From: RI-153 sp963721725
Lineage (GTDB): Bacteria; Chloroflexota; Anaerolineae; Caldilineales; Caldilineaceae
Direction: 5' to 3'
DNA length: 64,000 nt
Assembly: GCA_963721725.1 (NCBI GenBank)
Contig: CAVRLX010000001.1
Location: forward strand, 22,935 to 86,934
Position 1 is the first letter of the stretch; each line of letters opens with the position of its first letter. Positions 43,619-51,603 of this stretch are shown here, piece by piece. A program made the translations under genes and the position numbers. A model generated the notes under the pieces. It was not told where the DNA came from and did not search any database. It saw only the letters and a program-made list of their open reading frames with translations.

Positions 43619-44882
43619 TTACTGTCCTGTCTCCAATAGTTGCAGCGCCCGATCCAGTTGGGGATCCTGGTCTGCTTCAATCTCTTCGTTGGTAATTTCC
43701 ACAACAATATCCGGTTCCAGCCCTGTGCCATCAATGGTACGGTTCTTGGGGGTGTACCAGCGCGCAATCGTAACGCGCATCAGGCTGCCATCACTCAGAT
43801 GGTGGGGCAACTGTACACTGCCCTTGCCAAAGGTCGTCGTCCCCACCAGCACCGCCCGCCCCACGTCTTGCAGCGCCCCGCTCACAATCTCGCTGGCGCT
43901 GGCCGTGCCTTCGTTCACCAGCACCACCACGGGCAGATCATCTGTCAAAATAGGCTTACCATCCGCCCGAAAAATATCTTCGGTGCCATCACTATACCGC
44001 TCAATGAGCACCACTTCATCGTCCGGCAAAAAGAGGCTAGAGACGTTGACTGCCTCGCTGAGCAGCCCGCCAGGATTGCCACGCATGTCAAAAATCAGCC
44101 CACGCGCCGGTTCTTCCCCCAATGCTGTTTGGATGGTCTCGCGCAGACGTTCGCCTGCCTTGCTAGAGAAGCGACTCAGGCGTACATAGACAATATCCTT
44201 TTCCTTGCCCAGCCTGTCGCTAAACACAATCGGGATCTGGATAAAGTCGCGGACGACCTCCACGGTGAAGGGGTCGTCGCCGCTTTCCCGCAGCACAGTC
44301 AGCATCACCGTGCTGCCCTCTGGCCCGCGGATCAGGCTAACAGCCTCAGTGAGATCGGCCATGTCGGCCACCTCTACGCCGTCAATGGCGATGATCAGGT
44401 CGTTGCGGCGCAGACCCGCATTCCAGGCCGGCTGATTCTCAAACGGCTCTACAATACGCACCGCGCTCCCATCTTCGACCCAATTTACCGTGGCCCCAAT
44501 GCCCTCAAAACTGCCGCCGATGTTTTCAATAAAGGTCTGGGCCTGATCCGGCGTCAGAAAGCTCGTATTGGGATCGTCCAGCAGATCGAGCACCCCGCGA
44601 AATAGCCCCATAGCCGCGCTCCGTTGGGCTGGGCAATTCACCATAGAAATCACGTTCCAGCAGCCCCATTGCCTCCCAAAAGATGCTTAGATCGCCTTCA
44701 GCCAGCGTGCGCGGCACAGCCGCATTAGGATCGGTGCTTTGGTTGGCGTCGGGGCTGCGTTCGGCCTGGGCCGGGCTGCTCATGCGCCCAATGGCAAAGC
44801 CGACGCCGGAACCAATCGAGAAGGCAATGGCTGCAATCAAAAGAATGGCACAGCCAATTAAGAGCCAGCGCGAAAAGTGCAT
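43619..44882 (-). CDS. S41 family C-terminal processing peptidase (frameshift)
   Basis: About 420 residues: N-terminal membrane anchor (WLLIGCAILLIAAIAFSIGS), an N-terminal helical region, PDZ domain (GSFEGIGATVNWVEDGSAVR; AGLRRNDLIIAIDGVEV) and the tail-specific protease core with Ser/Lys dyad (NEGTASASEIVSGALQD ... TFGKGSVQLP). The frame slips near 44603 in a TTT run: GYGAIS should continue RGVLDLLDDPNTSFL, as usual in CtpA. Membrane-anchored, active site outside. A paralogue lies directly upstream. Confidence 0.9.
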
Positions 44883-44954
44883 TTTCCCGACCGGGCGTGG
44901 TCAATTTGCTCTCAGAGTTTGCCATAAACGGACCCCACCTTGTATGCATCCTGC

Positions 44955-46172
44955 CTACGGGGCAGAAACCACCATCTCTTGCAACGCCTGCAATGCCAGG
45001 GCCAGTGCATCGTCGCCCGCAGCAACCACAATGTCCGGGGTCAGGCCCACTCCTTCAATGGCGCTATGGTTGGGCGTAAACCAGCGGGCTGTGGTGACGT
45101 GCAGGCTGCTTTGATCCACCAATTCGTGGACCAATTGCACACTGCCTTTTCCAAAAGTCTGCTCGCCCACCAACAGGGCGCGTTCTCGATCTCGCAAGGC
45201 GCCTGCCACGATTTCGCTGGCGCTGGCGCTGCCGTGATCGACAATCACCACCAACGGCGCGCCTTCGCTTTGGTCGCCCGGCTTGCTTTCAAAGATCTCT
45301 TCTTCTTGGCTGGCCTGCCGCTCATAGAGGACGGGGCCTGCGTCCAACCACAGATCGGCCACAGCAATGGCTGTATCCACCAGCCCGCCGGGATTGCCGC
45401 GCAGATCGAGCAAAAAGCGCTCGGCCCCGGCCTCGCGCAATTCGTTAATGGCCCGGCTCATCTCCTCAGCAGAGCGCTCACTGAAAATGGTCTGCTTAAT
45501 ATAGCCAACCGTGGCCCCACCGGGCATCTCCTCAAGCGTCCGCCATTCGACGCTGGGCGTCTCAAACTCGGCGCGGATCACGCAGATTGTGAGCGGCGTG
45601 GGCAGGCCGCTGGCTTCGTCAGGGCGTTGCAAACCCAGGCAGACCTCAGAATCCACCGGACCGCGCACCAACGTTTGTACCGTGTCCACCGGAGTTTCAT
45701 TGGTGATCGGCGTCTCGTCTACCTTCACCAGCAGATCCCCTGCGCGCACACCCGCCTTGGCAGCGGGCTGTTCATCCATGGGGCGGAGCCTATACCCGGC
45801 ATCGGTGCGGTCGATCCAGGCCCCAATCCCCCCATAGCGCCCGCGTAGTTGATCCCGCTCTAATTCGCGCGGTTCCGGTTCCACAAAATAAGTATAGGGA
45901 TCGTTGTAGGCCTGGGCTAGACCGCGCACTGAGCCATAGAGCCGCTCTTCCACACTGGGATCCTGGCCGTAAAACTCGGCATCCAACAGATCCCACACCT
46001 GCTGATATAGTTCATGTTGAATGATCAGCGAGGTCTCCGGGTTCCCCTCCGTCACCAAACCGGACGCGTCCGCCGGTTGCAGATCCCGCAAAAAATAGCC
46101 GGCCCCAAATGCAACCAGGGCCAGGAGAGAAACTGCCAATGTGCTAAGAAAAAGCCGGATCGATGGATTCAC
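44955..46172 (-). CDS. S41 family C-terminal processing peptidase
   Basis: About 405 residues. A GTG at 46172 (VNPSIRLFLSTLAVSLLALV) is taken as start because it opens the membrane anchor; upstream in-frame sequence looks non-coding, and TACAAT lies 6 bases before it, which would give a leaderless transcript. PDZ domain (GGIGAWIDRTDAGYRLRPMD; GVRAGDLLVKVDETPI) and catalytic region (LLDLRGNPGGLVDTAIAVAD; VDHGSASASEIVAGALRD; GEQTFGKGSVQLVHE) are intact. Second copy of the CtpA-type enzyme in tandem with 43619-44882. Confidence 0.92.
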   Translation of the reverse strand: MNPSIRLFLSTLAVSLLALVAFGAGYFLRDLQPADASGLVTEGNPETSLIIQHELYQQVWDLLDAEFYGQDPSVEERLYGSVRGLAQAYNDPYTYFVEPEPRELERDQLRGRYGGIGAWIDRTDAGYRLRPMDEQPAAKAGVRAGDLLVKVDETPITNETPVDTVQTLVRGPVDSEVCLGLQRPDEASGLPTPLTICVIRAEFETPSVEWRTLEEMPGGATVGYIKQTIFSERSAEEMSRAINELREAGAERFLLDLRGNPGGLVDTAIAVADLWLDAGPVLYERQASQEEEIFESKPGDQSEGAPLVVIVDHGSASASEIVAGALRDRERALLVGEQTFGKGSVQLVHELVDQSSLHVTTARWFTPNHSAIEGVGLTPDIVVAAGDDALALALQALQEMVVSAP

Positions 46173-46260
46173 AGGGGGATTGTACCACAGGCGATGGGGC
46201 GGACAAAGCAAAAGTGCGGGCTGCAAGAGGAGCCTGCGTGTCTCAGCATACGCACTCTTT

Positions 46261-46917
46261 TCACGCAATCGCCCGAATGTCCACAATCGTCTGATCGGGG
46301 ATCTTGCTTAACTCGGTTTGCACCTCTTCCAGCGTGACGCCGGGGATCTTGAGCACAGCGTCATAGTGTTCGGGATCTTTGCGCGTGGGGAAGGTGCCAA
46401 TGCCCATAATGCCCCAGCCACAATCAGCCACGGCGCGCGTAAGCTTAGCAAACTCTCCCGTGCGGTTGGGCATGCGCATGGTGACGCGGATGCCGGGCGC
46501 GCTTAACCCCAACATCTCTTGCAAGCTGTGAGCCATGTCCGCCTCGGTGACGATCCCCACCACCACGTCGTCTTCCAGCACGGGCAAGCAGCCAATGTGG
46601 TTTTCCGTCATCATGGCGGCAGCGCGTTCCACGCTGCGGTCGGTGGTAATGGTATACACCGATTTGGCCTTGATCATTAGATCGCGGATCTTGAGATCGG
46701 AGATATAGCGCGAGATCTCCCACACATTCAGGCTGCCCATGACATCGGCCTTGAGGGCGAGGCGGCTGCGCGTCACCAGCCCCACCAGACGTTTGCCGCT
46801 CTCCACCACAGGCAGATGGCGCACATTGTTTTCGGCCATGAGCCTTTCGGCTTCAGTGGCGGGCATCTCCGGTGAGATCATAATGGGATGGCGGGTCATA
46901 CAATCTTTCACAAGCAT
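46261..46917 (-). CDS. Tandem CBS-domain protein with C-terminal ACT domain (AcuB-like)
   Basis: 218 residues. Two CBS domains, residues ~1-60 (MLVKDCMTRHPIMISPEMPA, NNVRHLPVVESGKRLVGLVT) and ~78-135 (IRDLMIKAKSVYTITTDRSV, NHIGCLPVLEDDVVVGIVTE), then an ACT-like domain (IRVTMRMPNRTGEFAKLTRA). Such proteins bind adenine nucleotides and amino acids; B. subtilis AcuB is the usual comparison. It starts 3 bases after the stop of the transporter ATPase gene, so it may be the last gene of the Opp operon and sense its product. Confidence 0.88.
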   Translation of the reverse strand: MLVKDCMTRHPIMISPEMPATEAERLMAENNVRHLPVVESGKRLVGLVTRSRLALKADVMGSLNVWEISRYISDLKIRDLMIKAKSVYTITTDRSVERAAAMMTENHIGCLPVLEDDVVVGIVTEADMAHSLQEMLGLSAPGIRVTMRMPNRTGEFAKLTRAVADCGWGIMGIGTFPTRKDPEHYDAVLKIPGVTLEEVQTELSKIPDQTIVDIRAIA

Positions 46918-46920
46918 AGG

Positions 46921-48024
46921 TTACGCTCCCGTCTGTGTGGAGGGGTGAAGATGGACCACCGGCTCCAGGCTTTCCAGCGTTGCCAGGGGCACATGGCAGA
47001 AGATGCGATGGCCGTTGCCCGCCTCGCGCCAGGGCGGGACCTCTTCTTCGCAGATGTGCCCGCCGTCGGGCAACAGGCCGCGACGCGGGCAGCGTGTGTT
47101 AAACGGACACCCATTGGGTGGATTGAGCGCGCTGGGCACCGTGCCTTCCAGCCGGATCTGGCGCTGTGTGGCCTCGGGTCGGGGATGGGCACGGCCGAGA
47201 GCAGCGCCTCGGTGTAGGGATGATAGGGCGGCGCGTAGATCGCCTCTGCCGGGCCGATCTCCATGATCTGGCCCAGGTACATCACCGCCACATAATCGGA
47301 AAAGAAGCGCACCACGCTCAGGTCGTGGGCAATGAAGATCATGGTCGTGCCATACTCGGCCTGAATTTCCAGCAGCAAATTGAGCACCGCCGCCTGCACC
47401 GAGACATCCAGCGCGCTCACCGGCTCGTCGCACAACACCAGATCGGGCGAGCAGGCCAGGGCGCGTGCAATGCCTACGCGCTGCTTTTCGCCGCCGCTCA
47501 GCTGGCGCGGCAGCCGGTCGTAGTAGAGCTCGTCCAGCCGCACCGCGTGGAGCAGCCGCACCACCTCTTCACGCTCCTCTTGTCGATTTTTGACCTTGTC
47601 GAAGCGCCGCAGCGGACGCTCAATCTGCTGGCCCACGGTATACGAGGGGTTCATGGTGGAATCAGGGTTTTGAAAGACCATCTGCAGCTCTTCGATCAGG
47701 TCGCTCTTGCGCTGCGAAAGATCGGCGGTAATGTCAAAGCCCATAAACTCCGCCTTGCCGCCGCTACTCTCTTCCAGGCCAATAATGGTCTTGATCAGCG
47801 TGCTTTTGCCGCAGCCCGATTCGCCCACAATGCCCAGGGTTTTGCCTCTGGGCACACTGAAACTAACGCCGTTCCACCGCCTTGACGTAGCGTTTTTCGC
47901 CAAAGCCAAGCACATCGGCCAGCGAACTGCCCTGGACCGGATAGTACTTTTGCAGCTCGTTGACCTCTAGAATGATCTCGCCGCTGTGTATGGGCGCACC
48001 GTTGCGTCGCTGTGGCAACTCCAT
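46921..48024 (-). CDS. Oligopeptide/dipeptide ABC transporter ATPase (OppF/DppF-like, two frameshifts)
   Basis: About 365 residues across breaks. ATG 48024 (MELPQRRNGAPIHSGEIILE, then VNELQKYYPVQGSS) begins the protein; near 47868 the frame slips before GVSFSVPRGKTLGIVGESGC (Walker A GESGCGKST). The ATPase core follows: QMVFQNPDSTMNPSYTVGQQ, signature LSGGEKQRVGIARAL, Walker B LVLCDEPVSALDVS, switch H in IFIAHDLSVV. Near 47180 a second slip leads to the Cys-rich C-terminus (PPNGCPFNTRCPRRGLLPDG) that many OppF proteins carry (possible Fe-S site). It ends 3 bases before the CBS-ACT gene. Confidence 0.88.
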
Positions 48025-49076
48025 ATCGGCGGGCGGTATCCACGCGCCGGGTCGATCTCTTCGGCAAAGTGACAGCGCACAGCGTGGAGCGGCGTCAACT
48101 GGCGCAACGCCGGGCGCTCGTCCAGGCAGCGGGTTTCGGCATAGTCGCAGCGTGGGTCAAAAATGCAGCCCGCCGGGCGGTTGTCTGGGGCAGGCACACG
48201 CCCGCGGATGGGATAGAGCACGCTGCTCTCTTTATCGGACCCCAACGTGGGCACACAGCGGAGCAGACCCTGCGTATACGGATGTTGCGGGCGTTGGCAA
48301 AGATCTCGTCCACCGGCGCACGCTCGACCATTTCGCCGGCGTACATCACGCCCACCCGGTTGCAGACGCGGGCGACCACGCCCAAATTGTGGCTGATGAA
48401 CATAATCGCCGTGTCAAAATCGCGGCGCAGATCGGCAATCAGATCGAGTACGGCGGCTTCCACGGTCACGTCCAGCGCGGTGGTCGGCTCGTCCATGATC
48501 AGCAGGGCCGGGTTGTTGAGCAGCGCCATGGCGATGACCACGCGCTGTTGCTGCCCGCCCGAAATCTGGTGCGGAAAGCGCCCCATCACGTTGGCGGGGT
48601 CGGGCATGTAGACCCGCTCCAGCATCTCGAGACAGCGGCGCTCGGCCTCTCGTCGGCCAGGCCGCGGTGGACGGTGAGCACCTCTTTCAGTTGCTCGCCC
48701 AGGCGCATGGACGGGTTGAGCGCCTGCATCGGATCTTGATAGACCATGGCGATCTGGTCGCCGCGCAGCCGCCGCAGCTCTTCGGCGCTTTTGCCCACCA
48801 GTTCCTGGCCCTGAAATTTAATACGCCCGCGTTTGACATAGCCGTTTGCGCCCAGAAAGTTGACAATCGACCAAGCCACCGTGCTTTTGCCGCAGCCCGA
48901 TTCGCCCACCACGCCAAAGCTTCGCCGCGGTGGATCTCGAACGACACGTCTTGCACCGCTTCGATTTCCCCGCCGCGCACTTTATAGGCAATCGCCAGAT
49001 TTTCGACTTTCAACACGGGGGTTTCGCCTTTGCGGCGGCCTATGGTGGGTTCGGGTTGGATGATGGTTGCTTGCAC
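47967..49076 (-). CDS. Oligopeptide/dipeptide ABC transporter ATPase (OppD/DppD-like, three frameshifts)
   Basis: About 360 residues. MQATIIQPEPTIGRRKGETP opens at 49076; VLKVENLAIAYKVRGGEIEA follows. Frame slips near 48915 (Walker A GESGCGKST is in the next frame), 48640 (before MLERVYMPDPANVMGRFPHQ) and 48290 (before the C-terminal CIFDPRCDYAETRCLDERPA). Signature ISGGQQQRVVIAMAL, Walker B LLIMDEPTTALDVT and switch FISHNLGVV are intact. The end overlaps the start of the second ATPase. So many breaks in a conserved gene suggest indel errors; otherwise the transporter would be dead. Confidence 0.85.
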
Positions 49077-49097
49077 TGTGTCTCCTTCTGGGGGACT

Positions 49098-49183
49098 GGC
49101 GATTGGGGATTGGCGATCTGGATATTAGGGATCGGATATTGAGGGTATCTCCGCTCATACCTAATCGCCCGGCCCCAATCGCC
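49098..49183. repeat. Interrupted palindrome, family C-like, copy 3
   Basis: GGCGATTGGGG (49098-49108) and CCCCAATCGCC (49173-49183) are perfect arms; between them GATATTAGGGATCGGATATT and further GATT/AATC fragments give partial pairing. Between the OppC-like and OppD-like genes of one operon. Similar in spirit, less so in sequence, to 3041-3108. Confidence 0.45.
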
Positions 49184-49195
49184 AATATCTAATCG

Positions 49196-50116
49196 CTACT
49201 TCTGAAACCGTGTTGTCTCTTCGCGCAGACCATCGGCAAAGAGATTCAGTCCGATGACCAGGCTGGCGATGGCAAGGGAGGGCCAGATCACCGCCCACGA
49301 GTTGGCGAAGATAAAGCGCCGCGCTTCGTTGACCATGTTGCCCCAGTCGGGATCGGGCGGGGGCAGGCCAATGCCCAAAAAGCCCAGCGTACCGATCGCA
49401 AAAATAGCATAGCCCACGCGCAGCATGGTATCCACAATCAGCGGGCCGCGTGCATTGGGCAGAATTTCCACAAACATCACATACCAGGCACTTTCGCCAC
49501 GCGTCTCGGCGGCGCGGATGTAATCGCGGGTTTTGATGTCCAATGCGAGGCTACGCACCAGCCGCGCCACCCCCGGCGCGCCGGTCACGGTAATGGCGAG
49601 GATCACCACCAGATCGCCCTGGCCCAGCGCCGCAATCACCACCAGATAGAGCACAATCTGCGGGAAGGCGATCAGCGCGTCCAACACCTGCATAATCACC
49701 TGATCCCACCAGCCGCCGCGATAGCCGGCGTTGAGGCCCAGCACTGTCCCCAAACTTAGCGCGCCCAACACGCCCCAGATCGCAACACCAATCGGCAGCA
49801 CCCAGCCGTTGGGCAGGCGCGTTTTGATCAAGATCACCTGTGTGCCTTCCATCAGCCGCGACATAATATCGCGCCCCAGGTGATCCGTGCCCAGCCAGTT
49901 GGTGCTGTTGGGCGGCAGGTTTTGGATGAAGTCGCTGGCATTGGGCGGGTACGGCGTCCAAAAGAGCGAGAGGATGGCAACCAGCACCCAAAAGAGCACC
50001 AAGGCCAGCCCCACCGTGCCCACCGTGGAATTGAAGATTACAGCGAAACTCTTCCAGGCTTTGCGCCAGGGCGGGTCAGCAGCGGGGATGGGGAGTGTTT
50101 TTTGGGCGACAGTCAT
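49196..50116 (-). CDS. Oligopeptide/dipeptide ABC transporter permease (OppC/DppC-like)
   Basis: 306 residues. Start ATG 50116 with GGAGTCC upstream. N-terminal OppC_N segment and first helix (LALVLFWVLVAILSLFWTPY), PNSTNWLGTDHLGRDIMSRL, then the BPD_transp domain with five helices; EAA-loop sequence AAETRGESAWYVMFVEILPN, and TLGFLGIGLPPPDPDWGNMV at the C-terminal side. Partner of the OppB-like permease upstream. A palindrome pair (50134-50190) lies between the two. Confidence 0.94.
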   Translation of the reverse strand: MTVAQKTLPIPAADPPWRKAWKSFAVIFNSTVGTVGLALVLFWVLVAILSLFWTPYPPNASDFIQNLPPNSTNWLGTDHLGRDIMSRLMEGTQVILIKTRLPNGWVLPIGVAIWGVLGALSLGTVLGLNAGYRGGWWDQVIMQVLDALIAFPQIVLYLVVIAALGQGDLVVILAITVTGAPGVARLVRSLALDIKTRDYIRAAETRGESAWYVMFVEILPNARGPLIVDTMLRVGYAIFAIGTLGFLGIGLPPPDPDWGNMVNEARRFIFANSWAVIWPSLAIASLVIGLNLFADGLREETTRFQK

Positions 50117-50133
50117 ATGGGGACTCCGTGAAG

Positions 50134-50190
50134 CGTAATGCGTAGTGCGTAGTGCGTAACTGAACCATGCACTACGCACCACGTACTACG
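50134..50190. repeat. Family B palindrome, copy 2
   Basis: CGTAATGCGTAGTGCGTAGT+GC (50134-50155) pairs with the sequence at 50169-50190 (GCACTACGCACCACGTACTA+CG) with three mismatches in 22. Lies between the OppB-like and OppC-like genes, immediately next to the OppB stop. The left arm contains the tandem GCGTAGT repeat typical of the family. Confidence 0.8.
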
Positions 50191-50191
50191 G

Positions 50192-51487
50192 CTAAGCATA
50201 GCGAATGCGCGGATTGAGAAACGTGTACGCCAGATCGCCCAGCAGGCGGGTGACCACGGCGATGACGACCATCAACATGCCGGCAGCTTCCAGCGCGTTG
50301 TAATCGCCAAAAATAGCCGCATCGTAAATATAGCGGCCCAGGCCGGGGTAGCCAAAGACCACTTCGATGACGACGATGCCGCCGATTAGCCAGTTAACGT
50401 GCAACATGATCACAGTGATGGGGGCCATCAGCGCGTTGCGCACGGCATGGCGCAGTACCACGCGGCGATAGGGCATGCCTTTGATAATCGCCGTGCGGAT
50501 GTATGACGATCCCATCACCTCGACCATGCTGGCGCGGGTCATGCGGATCACGTAGCCCAGTTCCACAGCGGTGAGGGTGAGGATGGGCAGGGCCAGAATG
50601 CGCGGATCTTCAAAAATGGCGCGATCACTGAGAAAGACCGAGACGGCTGGCAACCACTTGAGCCAGATGCCAAAGACCAGTATCAAAAAGATGCCCGTGA
50701 CAAACTCTGGCGTAGCCGTCAGCCCCAGACTCGTCACCGAGATCACACGGTCCAACGCACGGCCTTCGTTCACCCCGGCGATGATGCCAAAGAGCAAGGC
50801 CAGCGGCATGATAAAGAGAAACGCCAGCCCCGCCAGAATAAAGGTGTTGCGGATGCGCGTCGCCAGCGTGATCCAAACTGGGCGTCCGGTTTGCAACGAT
50901 TCGCCGGGATCGCCGCGCAGCAGCCCTTTGCGGATGGGAATGTACTCTTGTGGCCCATCGCCCTGTTGGCGCATCCCGGCTTTGGTGAGCACAAAGACCT
51001 GTGCGCCTTCGCCCTGCACCCATTTCACGGCGCTGTTATTGTTGTTGACCCCCCAAAAAATCTCGCGCGCCCCCTCTTGTCCCCAAGCCTCTGGGACGGG
51101 CGTCTTCTGCGCCGTGCCGTTTTCTTGCCGCCGCAGCGCAAAGAGTTGGCCCGCTTCCAGCACCCACTGCGTCGCTTGGCCGTCCACATTCGCCCACCAC
51201 TCCTGCTCTTGGGTCTGCGGATCGGGCAGCGTGATCAACTCGTGGCCGACGAGAGACTCGGCGCGCCAGTCGTTGCCAATCAGCCAGTCCATGTAGCGTT
51301 GCCAAGCCGGTTGCGTCAACCCCAACTGGGCGCGATACGAGGCGCGCTGCTCTGGCGTGGCAAAAACACCGAGAATCTTCACGGTTATGTCGCCGCTGCC
51401 TACCTCTAGCAATGTAAAGAGCAGCACAGAAACCAGGAACATGGTGATCAGCGTGGAGACGATACTGCGGATGATAAATCGGGCCAC
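50192..51487 (-). CDS. Oligopeptide/dipeptide ABC transporter permease (OppB/DppB-like) with extra periplasmic domain
   Basis: 431 residues, about 110-120 longer than typical OppB (~310). The surplus lies between helix 1 (residues ~8-28) and helix 2 (~205-225): a soluble Trp/Gln-rich segment (QEQEWWANVDGQATQWVLEA; EIFWGVNNNNSAVKWVQGEG) that should face outside. The rest is canonical: NTFILAGLAFLFIMPLALLF, VTSLGLTATPEFVTGIFLIL, EAA-like RTAIIKGMPYRRVVLRHAVR, VVIEVVFGYPGLGRYIYDAA. GTG start with AAGGAG 9 bases upstream. Confidence 0.92.
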   Translation of the reverse strand: MARFIIRSIVSTLITMFLVSVLLFTLLEVGSGDITVKILGVFATPEQRASYRAQLGLTQPAWQRYMDWLIGNDWRAESLVGHELITLPDPQTQEQEWWANVDGQATQWVLEAGQLFALRRQENGTAQKTPVPEAWGQEGAREIFWGVNNNNSAVKWVQGEGAQVFVLTKAGMRQQGDGPQEYIPIRKGLLRGDPGESLQTGRPVWITLATRIRNTFILAGLAFLFIMPLALLFGIIAGVNEGRALDRVISVTSLGLTATPEFVTGIFLILVFGIWLKWLPAVSVFLSDRAIFEDPRILALPILTLTAVELGYVIRMTRASMVEVMGSSYIRTAIIKGMPYRRVVLRHAVRNALMAPITVIMLHVNWLIGGIVVIEVVFGYPGLGRYIYDAAIFGDYNALEAAGMLMVVIAVVTRLLGDLAYTFLNPRIRYA

Positions 51488-51544
51488 GGGGATGGACTCC
51501 TTGGGGGGAAGAATGATAGCAAGGCTGTGGGTTTCGGGTCAATG

Positions 51545-51597
51545 GTAGTGCGTAGTGCGTATTCCAGAGTCAGCACGGAATACGCACTACGCATTAC
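51545..51597. repeat. Family B palindrome, copy 3
   Basis: GTAGTGCGTAGTGCGTATTC (51545-51564) pairs with GAATACGCACTACGCATTAC (51578-51597) with one mismatch, continuing one more base pair inward. Between the binding-protein gene and the OppB-like gene, so copies 2 and 3 bracket the OppB gene. Confidence 0.85.
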
Positions 51598-51603
51598 GTC
51601 TTT

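Noticed and set aside
44940..45848. Plus-strand frame opposite the S41 protease
   Set aside because: Antisense shadow; protease motifs on the other strand are intact.
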